22,122 bases of DNA. It comes from Shuttleworthia sp045545575. Its GTDB lineage: Bacteria; Bacillota; Clostridia; Lachnospirales; Lachnospiraceae. The position numbers and the translations under genes were made by a program. The stretch covers positions 1 to 22,122 of the forward strand of contig JAZQBE010000086.1 of assembly GCA_045545575.1 (NCBI GenBank), given 5' to 3'. Below are positions 14,590 through 21,104 of the stretch, in pieces (position 1 is the stretch's first letter; each line of letters starts with the position of its first letter). A model generated the notes under the pieces. The model saw nothing but the letters and a program-made list of their open reading frames with translations, made no database searches and was not told the origin of the DNA.

Positions 14590-15758
14590 GAAATCCGTTA
14601 AACAAAACCATCACGTCCATCGCCCCCTCCGGGATCCGCAAGTTCTTCGACATCGTCAGCGAGATGAAGGACGCGATCTCCTTAGGCGTGGGCGAACCGG
14701 ACTTTGACACGCCCTGGCGCATCCGCGACGAGGCCATCTATTCGCTGGAGCAGGGCCGCACGTTCTATACGTCCAATGCGGGTCTGATGCCCTTAAAAGA
14801 AGGCATCCGCGATTACCTGATCCGCCGCTGCGGCGTTTCCTACGATCCGAAGCACGAGATCCTCATCACCGTCGGCGGCAGCGAAGCCATCGACATCGCC
14901 ATGCGCGCCATGCTCGATCCCGGCGACGAAGTGCTGATCCCCCAGCCGAGCTACGTTTCCTACCTGCCCTGCGCGATCTTAGCCAACGGTACGCCCGTGC
15001 CGATCGAGCTGAAGGCGGAAAACGAGTTCCGCTTAACGGCGCAGGAGCTGGAAGAGGCCATCACCGAAAAAAGCAAGCTTCTGGTGCTGCCCTTCCCGAA
15101 CAACCCGACCGGCGCCATCATGGAAAAGAAGGATCTGGAAGCCATTGCCGAGGTGGTGGAAAAGTACGACCTGTACGTCTTAAGCGACGAGATCTACTCC
15201 GAGCTGACCTATAACGGCGACCACGTGTCGATCGCTTCCCTGCCCGGCATGAAAGAGCGCACCGTCTTAATCAACGGCTTCTCGAAGGCCTTTGCCATGA
15301 CCGGATGGCGCTTAGGCTACGCCTGCGCGCCGGCTGTCATCATCGAGCAGATGCTGAAGATCCACCAGTTCGCCATCATGTGCGCCCCGACGACGAGCCA
15401 GTACGCGGCTGTGGAAGCCATCAACAACTGCGACGCCGACGTCGCGGACATGCGGTCGCAGTATGACGCGCGCCGCAAATACCTGATGCGCCGGTTTGAG
15501 CGGATGGGCCTGGAATGCTTCGAACCCTTCGGTGCGTTTTATACCTTCCCATGCATCAAGGAATTCGGCATGACGTCGGATGAATTCGCCACCCGCTTCC
15601 TCAAGGAGAAAAAGGTGGCCGTCGTGCCCGGCACGGCCTTTGGCGACTGCGGCGAAGGATTCATCCGGATCTCATACGCGTATTCCATGGATAACTTAAA
15701 GGAAGCCCTGGACCGGATGGAAGCATTCGTAAACGAACTTCGCGCAGAGAAATCATGA
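14586..15758 (+). CDS. PLP-dependent class I/II aminotransferase (probable aromatic/branched amino acid aminotransferase)
   Basis: The 390-residue protein uses a GTG start overlapping the regulator stop, with AGGTGA a few bases upstream. Fold-type I landmarks are LGVGEPDFDTP near the start, GGSEAIDIAMRAM, the PNNPTGAI loop (Asn contacting PLP), SDEIYSEL (Asp to the pyridine nitrogen) and the Schiff-base lysine K234 in NGFSKAFAMTGWRLGY. The last arginine motif is EGFIRISYA. Pairs of an AsnC regulator and this aminotransferase type are common in Firmicutes, where they are often annotated as aromatic aminotransferases; the substrate is not decided by sequence. The stop overlaps the next ATG (ATGA, 15755-15758). 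TTA leucine codons are notably frequent (at least eight). Confidence 0.9.
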   Translation: MRNPLNKTITSIAPSGIRKFFDIVSEMKDAISLGVGEPDFDTPWRIRDEAIYSLEQGRTFYTSNAGLMPLKEGIRDYLIRRCGVSYDPKHEILITVGGSEAIDIAMRAMLDPGDEVLIPQPSYVSYLPCAILANGTPVPIELKAENEFRLTAQELEEAITEKSKLLVLPFPNNPTGAIMEKKDLEAIAEVVEKYDLYVLSDEIYSELTYNGDHVSIASLPGMKERTVLINGFSKAFAMTGWRLGYACAPAVIIEQMLKIHQFAIMCAPTTSQYAAVEAINNCDADVADMRSQYDARRKYLMRRFERMGLECFEPFGAFYTFPCIKEFGMTSDEFATRFLKEKKVAVVPGTAFGDCGEGFIRISYAYSMDNLKEALDRMEAFVNELRAEKS

Positions 15759-16606
15759 GTATCATTAAAGCCATCAAACTTCAGCATGAATACGTCCGCA
15801 GGGACGAAAACGGTGAACTCCTGTCCCGGAGCATGGCCTTGGACGGCATCGACCTCGACGTCGCCCCGGGGCAGTTCATCGCGATCTTAGGCCACAACGG
15901 AAGCGGCAAATCCACACTGGCCAAGCATATCAACGCACTGCTGTCGCCTACGGGCGGCAGTCTTTGGGTGAACGGCTACGACGCGGCGGATGAAAGCAGC
16001 GTCTACGACCTGCGTCAGAGCGCCGGCATGGTCTTCCAGAACCCGGACAACCAGATCATCGCGACCGTGGTGGAAGAGGATGTCGGCTTCGGGCCCGAGA
16101 ATATCGGCGTGCCGACGGATGAGATCTGGGCCCGGGTGGAAAAAGCCCTGAAGGCCGTCAACATGTGGAAATACCGGACGCATTCGCCCAACCGCCTGTC
16201 CGGCGGACAGAAGCAGCGCGTGGCCATCGCCGGCGTCATGGCGATGGAACCGGCCTGCATCGTCCTTGACGAGCCGACCGCGATGCTCGACCCTGTCGGC
16301 CGCAAGGATGTGCTCGCGGCTGTGCAGGAGCTCAACCGCACCAAGGGCGTCACCATCCTGCTGATCACCCACTACATGGAAGAAGTGACCCGGGCCGACC
16401 GCGTGATCGTCATGGACCGCGGACATATCGTGATGCAGGGAACACCGCGGGAGATCTTTTCGCGGGTGGAGGAACTGGAAAGCTACCGGCTTGACGTGCC
16501 CCAGGTGACGCGTCTGGCCTTTGAACTGCGCAAAGCGGGCCTCGATATCCCCGAAGGCGTGCTGACGCGCGAAGAGCTTGTGGACGCAATCCGCAGACTC
16601 GCCTGA
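15755..16606 (+). CDS. ecfA1: ECF transporter energy-coupling ATPase 1
   Basis: This 283-residue ABC ATPase has Walker A GHNGSGKS at residues 46-53, a Q-loop in FQNPDNQIIATVVEEDVGFGPEN, signature LSGGQKQR from residue 148 and Walker B IVLDEP with D172 and E173, then the switch His in LLITHYMEE. The QNPDNQ and VEEDVAFG-like segments are typical of CbiO/EcfA proteins. It should pair with the second ATPase and EcfT to drive uptake of vitamins or metals at the membrane through exchangeable S components. It begins within the aminotransferase stop codon and is followed by ecfA2 after 12 bases. Confidence 0.95.
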   Translation: MSIIKAIKLQHEYVRRDENGELLSRSMALDGIDLDVAPGQFIAILGHNGSGKSTLAKHINALLSPTGGSLWVNGYDAADESSVYDLRQSAGMVFQNPDNQIIATVVEEDVGFGPENIGVPTDEIWARVEKALKAVNMWKYRTHSPNRLSGGQKQRVAIAGVMAMEPACIVLDEPTAMLDPVGRKDVLAAVQELNRTKGVTILLITHYMEEVTRADRVIVMDRGHIVMQGTPREIFSRVEELESYRLDVPQVTRLAFELRKAGLDIPEGVLTREELVDAIRRLA

Positions 16607-16618
16607 CAGGACGGTGCC

Positions 16619-17467
16619 ATGGCTTTCGAATTAAAAAACATCACCTATACATACAGCAGCGGAACCGCCTACGAAATCAAGGCGCTCGACGACGTCTCTC
16701 TGGTCATCCCGGAAGGGCAGTTTTTAGGCGTCATCGGGCACACCGGATCGGGAAAGTCCACGCTGATCCAGCACCTGAACGGCCTGCTTCGCGCCACGTC
16801 CGGACAGATCCTTTTCGACGGCGAGGACATCTACGCGAAGGATTACGACCTGCGGAGCCTGCGGCTGAACGTCGGCATGGTGTTCCAGTATCCCGAACAC
16901 CAGCTCTTTGAGGTCAGCGTCCTGGAGGACGTCTGCTTCGGGCCGCGCAACCAGGGAAAATCCGACGAGGAAGCCCGCAAACTGGCAAAGGAAGCGCTGG
17001 GACTCGTGCAGTTCCCGGGGGAGCTGTTTGATCACTCGCCCTTTGATCTGTCCGGCGGACAGAAACGCCGCGCCGCCATCGCCGGCGCGCTGGCGATGCA
17101 GCCGCGCTATCTGATTTTGGACGAGCCGACCGCGGGCCTCGATCCCGCCGGCCGCAACGAAATCCTGGACCTTCTTTCCGACCTGCACCAAAGACTCGGG
17201 AATACGATCATCCTCGTGTCGCACAGCATGGAAGACGTGGCGCGCTACGTGGAGCGCATGATCGTGATGGACGGCGGAAAGGTGCGCTACGACGGCACGC
17301 CGCGCGAAGTGTTTTCGCATTACCGCACCCTGGAAGAGATGGGGCTCGCCGCGCCGCAGGTGACCTACCTGATGCATGAACTGGCCGATGCCGGCCTGCC
17401 GGTGGACGCCGACGCGACGACGGTGGAGGAGGCAAAAGACTCCATCCTCAAAGCCCTGAACCGATAA
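16619..17467 (+). CDS. ecfA2: ECF transporter energy-coupling ATPase 2
   Basis: The 282-residue product has Walker A GHTGSGKS at residues 40-47, the Q-loop FQYPEHQLFEVSVLEDVCFGPRN, signature LSGGQKRR from residue 144, Walker B LILDEP with D168 and E169, and switch His in VSHSMEDVARY. The YPEHQLFE motif marks the EcfA2 (CbiO2) type, complementary to the NPDNQ type of EcfA1. The two form the heterodimeric motor of a group II ECF transporter. The EcfT gene starts eight bases after the stop. Confidence 0.95.
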   Translation: MAFELKNITYTYSSGTAYEIKALDDVSLVIPEGQFLGVIGHTGSGKSTLIQHLNGLLRATSGQILFDGEDIYAKDYDLRSLRLNVGMVFQYPEHQLFEVSVLEDVCFGPRNQGKSDEEARKLAKEALGLVQFPGELFDHSPFDLSGGQKRRAAIAGALAMQPRYLILDEPTAGLDPAGRNEILDLLSDLHQRLGNTIILVSHSMEDVARYVERMIVMDGGKVRYDGTPREVFSHYRTLEEMGLAAPQVTYLMHELADAGLPVDADATTVEEAKDSILKALNR

Positions 17468-17475
17468 GGAGCCCC

Positions 17476-18279
17476 ATGTTTCGAGACATTACCCTTGGAC
17501 AATATTACCCGGCAGATTCCGTCCTGCACCGGCTCGACCCGCGCGTGAAGCTGTTTGCCACCCTGGTGTACATCATCGCCGTGTTCCAGGTCCACCATCC
17601 GGCGGGACTGGCGGTCGTCACGGCAGGGCTGTTCGCCTGCATCGCGCTGTCAAAGGTGCCGGTATCCTTTATGCTGCGCGGCCTGCGCGGCATTATCATG
17701 CTTTTGGTCATCGCCGGTGCCTTCAATCTGTTTCTGACCCCGGCCGGGAACGTGCTCTGGTCCTGGCGGTTCATCAAAATCACGGACGCCGGCCTGCGCA
17801 GCGCCGTTCTGATGACGATCCGCATGATCTACCTGATCGTCGGCTCGTCGATCATGACGCTGACGACCACGCCCAACCAGCTGACCGACGGAATGGAGTA
17901 TTCCATGCGCCCGCTTTCGAAGGTGAAGGTTCCGGTGCACGAAATCGCCATGATGATGTCGATCGCCCTGCGCTTTATCCCGATCCTCACCGAGGAGACG
18001 GACAAGATCATGAAGGCCCAGATGGCGCGCGGCGCCGATTTTGAGCACGGGAACCTGATCACGAAAGCCAAAAACATGGTGCCCCTTTTGGTGCCATTGT
18101 TCGTTTCCGCCTTCCGCCGCGCCGGCGACCTCGCGCTCGCGATGGAAGCCCGCTGCTATCACGGCGGCGAAGGGCGCACCCGGATGAAGCCGCTGCGCTA
18201 TACAAACGCGGACCGCATCGCCTATGTGCTGATTCTGGCGTTTCTGGCCGTCGTGATCGTCCTTCGCATCGTTCTGTAG
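17476..18279 (+). CDS. ecfT: ECF transporter transmembrane component EcfT
   Basis: The 267-residue membrane protein begins MFRDITLGQYYPADSVLHRLDPRVKL, the usual EcfT opening. Hydrophobic segments lie at about 29-60, 60-85, 110-135 and 243-266. The coupling-helix motifs that contact the two ATPases are QMARGADF and MEARCYHGGEGRTRMKPL; the second has ARC rather than ARG, which I recall is common in clostridial members. A GGAG ribosome site lies just before the ATG. No S component is encoded in the window, so this is a shared module used by S components elsewhere. Confidence 0.93.
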   Translation: MFRDITLGQYYPADSVLHRLDPRVKLFATLVYIIAVFQVHHPAGLAVVTAGLFACIALSKVPVSFMLRGLRGIIMLLVIAGAFNLFLTPAGNVLWSWRFIKITDAGLRSAVLMTIRMIYLIVGSSIMTLTTTPNQLTDGMEYSMRPLSKVKVPVHEIAMMMSIALRFIPILTEETDKIMKAQMARGADFEHGNLITKAKNMVPLLVPLFVSAFRRAGDLALAMEARCYHGGEGRTRMKPLRYTNADRIAYVLILAFLAVVIVLRIVL

Positions 18280-18329
18280 GCAGAAGCCGGACGCCGATCC
18301 CTCATTTTTTGATCAGGAAGGATTCCAAG

Positions 18330-19070
18330 ATGCGAAAAATCGCGCTTCGCCTCGCCTATGACGGCACGGCATACTGCGGCTGGCAGGTGCAGGACAACGG
18401 GCCGAGCATTCAGGCCGAAGTCAACCGCGCCCTGTCGGAGATTACAAAAGAGGACATCCGCTGCATCGGCGCGAGCCGGACGGACGCCGGTGTGCACGCG
18501 CGCGGCAATGTAGCCGTATTCGAGACCGCGTCGCAGATGCCCGCGGACAAAGTCGCGTTCGCCTTAAACGCGCATCTGCCGGAAGACATCGCCTGTCAGG
18601 CCTCCTGGGAGGTCCCGGCGGATTTTCATCCGCTGGCCGCGCCCTGCGTCAAAACCTATCGGTACCGCATTTTAAACCGCACGTTTCCGGATCCCACCCG
18701 CGGCCGGAACAGCCTGTTTTATCACTATCCGCTGGACGCGGACCGGATGCACCGTGCCGCGCAGACCCTGGTCGGAGAGCACGACTTTCACAGCTTTGCC
18801 TCGGTCCATGCCCAGACAAACACCTGGGTGCGCACCATTTACGCGATTTCCGTGACCCGGGACGCGGACGATCTGATAACGATCGAGGTAACCGGCAACG
18901 GTTTCCTGTACAATATGGTCCGGATCATCGCCGGGACGCTTCTGGAGATCGGCAGCGGCCGGCGCCCCGAAGAAGACGCCGGACGGATCCTCGAAGCCCG
19001 CGACCGCGAACAAGCCGGTCCGACGGCGCCGGCCTGCGGCCTGACACTCGAAGAGATTCGATATCTCTGA
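18330..19070 (+). CDS. truA: tRNA pseudouridine(38-40) synthase
   Basis: TruA isomerises uridine to pseudouridine at positions 38-40 of the anticodon stem-loop. The ATG at 18330 is preceded by AGGAAGGA; the frame opens earlier at TTG 18309, which is rejected. The protein has 246 residues, the normal length. The catalytic aspartate is D52 in ASRTDAGVHARGNVA. Other family signatures are LAYDGTAYCGWQ at the start, KTYRYRIL and GNGFLYNMVRIIAGTLLEIG near the end. The gene lies between ecfT and rplM, its usual place in Firmicutes. Confidence 0.96.
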   Translation: MRKIALRLAYDGTAYCGWQVQDNGPSIQAEVNRALSEITKEDIRCIGASRTDAGVHARGNVAVFETASQMPADKVAFALNAHLPEDIACQASWEVPADFHPLAAPCVKTYRYRILNRTFPDPTRGRNSLFYHYPLDADRMHRAAQTLVGEHDFHSFASVHAQTNTWVRTIYAISVTRDADDLITIEVTGNGFLYNMVRIIAGTLLEIGSGRRPEEDAGRILEARDREQAGPTAPACGLTLEEIRYL

Positions 19071-19071
19071 C

Positions 19072-19100
19072 TTGACACGGCGCGCACATTGATGTAATAT
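19072..19100 (+). promoter_or_regulatory. Promoter for rplM-rpsI
   Basis: TTGACA (19072-19077), a 17-base spacer and TAATAT (19095-19100) form a good sigma-A promoter that begins right at the truA stop. Transcription would start near 19107, giving a leader of about 150 bases before rplM. Confidence 0.75.
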
Positions 19101-19257
19101 AGCAAGGCTGACGCCATGGCGTCTGCTTTTTGTGTGGAAGAAAGAGCGCTCCTCCATTAGCCCCGGAGCCGCGCCTTTTCATATAAGCCGCACAATCCGG
19201 TATTTCGGACATTGTACCGGAAGGTGCCATCACTGTACATTGAAGGAGGATTTTCGA
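19101..19257 (+). ncRNA. rplM 5' leader, candidate L13 autoregulatory leader
   Basis: This untranslated stretch holds several structures. GACGCC/GGCGTC (19110-19123, flanked by AGCA and TGCT) is followed by five T (19127-19131). Further on, CCGGTA (19197-19202) can pair with TACCGG (19215-19220), or ACAATCCG (19192-19199) can pair with CGG-AC-ATTGT (19206-19215); the two are mutually exclusive. Firmicutes are known to carry an L13 leader RNA at this place (Rfam L13_leader), but I could not test the match. The ribosome site GAAGGAGGA (19242-19250) closes it. Confidence 0.5.
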
Positions 19258-19686
19258 ATGAAAACCTATATGCCAAACCCCGCAGAAGTCGAGCGGAAGT
19301 GGTACGTTGTCGATGCCGAAGGACAGACCCTTGGCCGTCTGACCTCCGAAATCGCAAAAGTGCTCCGCGGCAAGAACAAGGCCATCTACACGCCCCACGC
19401 TGACACCGGCGATTATGTGATCGTCGTCAATGCCGAGAAGGTGAAGGTGACCGGCCGCAAGCTGGATCAGAAGATCTACTACAGCCATTCCGATTATGTC
19501 GGCGGTATGAAGGAGACCACACTTCGCGACATGCTCCAGAGACACCCGGAGCGCGTCATTGAGCACGCGGTGAAGGGTATGCTTCCGAAGGGACCGTTAG
19601 GCAGCGAGATGTATCGCAAGCTGTTCGTCTATGCCGGTCCGGAGCATCCGCACGCGGCACAGAAGCCGGAAGAACTCACCTTTTAA
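19258..19686 (+). CDS. rplM: 50S ribosomal protein L13
   Basis: This 142-residue protein is an early-assembling component of the large ribosomal subunit. It starts MKTYMPNPAEVERKWYVVDAEGQTLGRLTSEIAKVLRGKNK and contains HADTGDYVIVVNAEKVKVTGRKLDQKIYY and VKGMLPKGPLGSEMYRKLFVYAGPEHPHAAQKPE, all standard for L13. A very strong GAAGGAGGA lies at 19242-19250; the longer frame from 19132 is rejected. Twenty-five bases separate it from rpsI, with which it forms a conserved operon. Confidence 0.98.
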   Translation: MKTYMPNPAEVERKWYVVDAEGQTLGRLTSEIAKVLRGKNKAIYTPHADTGDYVIVVNAEKVKVTGRKLDQKIYYSHSDYVGGMKETTLRDMLQRHPERVIEHAVKGMLPKGPLGSEMYRKLFVYAGPEHPHAAQKPEELTF

Positions 19687-19711
19687 CCTTTAAACAGAGG
19701 AGGAAAGATAC

Positions 19712-20104
19712 ATGGCTGCAAATCGTTATTACGGAACAGGCAGAAGAAAATCTTCCGTGGCCCGCGTGTACCTGGTACCCGGCACCGGCAAGATCACCAT
19801 CAATAAGCGTGACATCGACGAGTATCTCGGTCTGGAGACCCTGAAGGTCGTTGTCCGTCAGCCGCTCGAAGCGACCGAAACCGCCGATAAGTTCGACGTT
19901 CTTGTCAACGTCAAGGGCGGCGGCTACACCGGCCAGGCCGGCGCGATCCGTCACGGCATCGCCCGTGCGCTGCTGGAAGTGGATCCGGAATTCCGTCCGG
20001 TCTTAAAGGCCGCCGGTTTCCTGACGCGTGATCCGCGTATGAAAGAGCGTAAGAAGTATGGCCTCAAGGCGGCTCGTAGAGCTCCGCAGTTCAGCAAGCG
20101 CTGA
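19712..20104 (+). CDS. rpsI: 30S ribosomal protein S9
   Basis: The 130-residue protein carries the S9 landmarks YGTGRRKSSVARV at the start, GGGYTGQAGAIRHGIARALLE in the middle and the universal C-terminal tail RAPQFSKR that reaches the ribosomal P site. AGAGGAGGAAAG precedes the ATG. The gene and its terminator are intact although a mobile element appears to begin downstream. Confidence 0.98.
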   Translation: MAANRYYGTGRRKSSVARVYLVPGTGKITINKRDIDEYLGLETLKVVVRQPLEATETADKFDVLVNVKGGGYTGQAGAIRHGIARALLEVDPEFRPVLKAAGFLTRDPRMKERKKYGLKAARRAPQFSKR

Positions 20105-20124
20105 TCGAGACCAACGAACATGCA

Positions 20125-20159
20125 AAAACCTCGGAAAATCAACGTTTCCGGGGTTTTTT
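20125..20159 (+). terminator. Rho-independent terminator of rplM-rpsI
   Basis: AAAACCTCGGAAA (20125-20137) pairs with TTTCCGGGGTTTT (20145-20157) through 13 base pairs with one G-U, then T continues to 20159. It starts 20 bases after the rpsI stop. Confidence 0.92.
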
Positions 20160-20220
20160 CATGCCCGGAAATCTTTGATGGGTTATCCCAGGTTTTGACG
20201 GATTCTGACGGAAATTTTGT

Positions 20221-20289
20221 AGTTAACGAGGGGCTAACCGGCGGTTTTCGGCCCATTTTCGACCTCTTTTAGTTAACAGATGGGCTAAC
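20221..20289 (+). repeat. Pair of AGTTAAC-n-GGGCTAAC boxes
   Basis: AGTTAACGAGGGGCTAAC (20221-20238) and AGTTAACAGATGGGCTAAC (20271-20289) start 50 bases apart. Each holds TTAAC and CTAAC as direct half-sites 11 or 12 bases apart, about one helical turn. Another TTAACGA lies at 20544-20550. Candidate protein-binding sites (integrase arm sites, Rep or repressor sites). Confidence 0.55.
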
Positions 20290-20459
20290 TGAGGGAGAGT
20301 AAAAAGTCGATTTCCAGTGGTTTGAAGGGCGGCATGTCTCTCCTCCGAAAACTCGCTTGGAGGCTGTAGATGACCCTCCTTTCACAGCCCTCTTCCGTTT
20401 CAGTGCATTTGATGGAATCTGACCGAATCCGACATTTTTAATTCGGTTTTATATGTGCT

Positions 20460-20499
20460 AAAGACGCTCAGCAGAAAGTTCTTCCTGCCGGGCGTCTTT
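20460..20499 (+). terminator. Terminator-like hairpin in the mobile-element leader
   Basis: AAAGACGC (20460-20467) pairs with GCGTCTTT (20492-20499); inside, GCAG (20471-20474) pairs with CTGC (20485-20488) across an internal loop. TTTG-TCTT follows. It could end read-through from rpsI or be an attenuator. Confidence 0.55.
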
Positions 20500-20529
20500 G
20501 TCTTCTCAGAAGAATAAGCCTCCTTACAT

Positions 20530-20576
20530 AGCCCGGTGGCTGTTTAACGACGGTGACTGGGCTTTTTTCTTTTCTG
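20530..20576 (+). terminator. Terminator/attenuator before the first mobile-element gene
   Basis: AGCCCGGT (20530-20537) pairs with ACTGGGCT (20556-20563), with one G-U, followed by six T and then CTTTTCT. It ends about 50 bases before the start codon of the first Cys-rich gene. Confidence 0.6.
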
Positions 20577-20590
20577 CAGGCTCTGCAGAA
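20572..20590. promoter_or_regulatory. Operator-like palindrome upstream of the Cys-rich gene
   Basis: TTCTGCAG (20572-20579) and CTGCAGAA (20583-20590) form a perfect inverted repeat with a three-base centre, 34 bases before the ATG at 20624. It may be a repressor site or an RNA hairpin; nothing in the window names the binder. Confidence 0.4.
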
Positions 20591-20623
20591 CCATCATAGG
20601 AAAAACGAAGGAGGATAAAATCG

Positions 20624-20881
20624 ATGGCAAAAGAAACGATCATAATCGACGGCGTGCGTTACTACGCTGACCGTCCGCGAAGCTGCAGAGGCTGTTTCTT
20701 CTGGAAGAACCGGAAAGTCGGATGCACCCTCAAAAAAGAAAACTGCTACTACCTGGCGGAGTCCCCGAAGCCGACATCCCCTTGTGCAGGCTGCAGTTAC
20801 GGTCCTTGCGTCAGTTTCTGTATGAAGAAATGTATGAACGAGGTCCTCGGAACCAGGATGGAGGTACCGGCCAATGCGTGA
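20624..20881 (+). CDS. Small cysteine-rich protein (9 Cys) of the mobile element
   Basis: The 85-residue product follows a strong AAGGAGG (20608-20614). It has nine cysteines at 21, 24, 34, 41, 54, 57, 62, 66 and 70, giving CxxC-x9-C-x6-C-x12-CxxC-x4-C-x3-C-x3-C, which suggests two metal-binding knuckles (zinc or iron-sulfur). It has no signal peptide or membrane segment. The next gene overlaps its end by eight bases. I do not know its function; small Cys-rich proteins ahead of RepA_N genes are something I associate with clostridial conjugative elements. Confidence 0.8.
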   Translation: MAKETIIIDGVRYYADRPRSCRGCFFWKNRKVGCTLKKENCYYLAESPKPTSPCAGCSYGPCVSFCMKKCMNEVLGTRMEVPANA

Positions 20882-21104
20882 GAATGGAAGCTTAAACTTT
20901 TACAGGAATCTCATGAAGCGTGATGTGCCGGTGGACCGCAACAAGACGGCTCCGAAATGCAGGCAGTGCTGCTACTATCACCCGGACTTCAAATACAGGA
21001 AATGCCTGTTTTCAACCTGCCCCTATGGCAAGCAGGATAAGGACATCTTCCGGCGCAAGCCCCTTTCCAAAGACAGGTTTTCCATTCAGGAGGTGGTGAT
21101 ATGA
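20874..21104 (+). CDS. Second small cysteine-rich protein of the mobile element
   Basis: The ATG at 20874 lies inside the end of the upstream gene (overlap 20874-20881), so translation is probably coupled; AGGATGGAGG lies about ten bases upstream. The 76-residue basic protein has CxxCC-x10-C-x4-C (C29, C32, C33, C44, C49). Its CRQCCYY...KC...CPY core lines up with CRGCFFW...GC...CYY of the preceding protein, so the two may be related. The stop (21102-21104) is immediately followed by the GTG of repA. Function unknown. Confidence 0.75.
   Translation: MRENGSLNFYRNLMKRDVPVDRNKTAPKCRQCCYYHPDFKYRKCLFSTCPYGKQDKDIFRRKPLSKDRFSIQEVVI

Larger units (their letters stand above)
20160..20623 (+). other. 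464-base non-coding leader/junction with repeats and hairpins
   Basis: No credible gene is present. The stretch holds TGGG-TTAT-CCCA (20179-20190), two AGTTAAC...CTAAC boxes (20221-20238 and 20271-20289), two similar 18-base segments (20196-20213 and 20410-20427, 15 of 18 identical), a GGCTGT/ACAGCC hairpin (20362-20389), three terminator-like hairpins (20422-20450, 20460-20499, 20530-20568) and an 8-base-arm palindrome (20572-20590). It may combine an attachment region, a promoter and an attenuated leader of the mobile-element operon (inference). Confidence 0.6.

Noticed and set aside
20160..20623. Small genes in the junction region
   Set aside because: Frames are short, lack ribosome sites and overlap hairpins; the minus-strand frame 19951-20256 is antisense to rpsI and its terminator.
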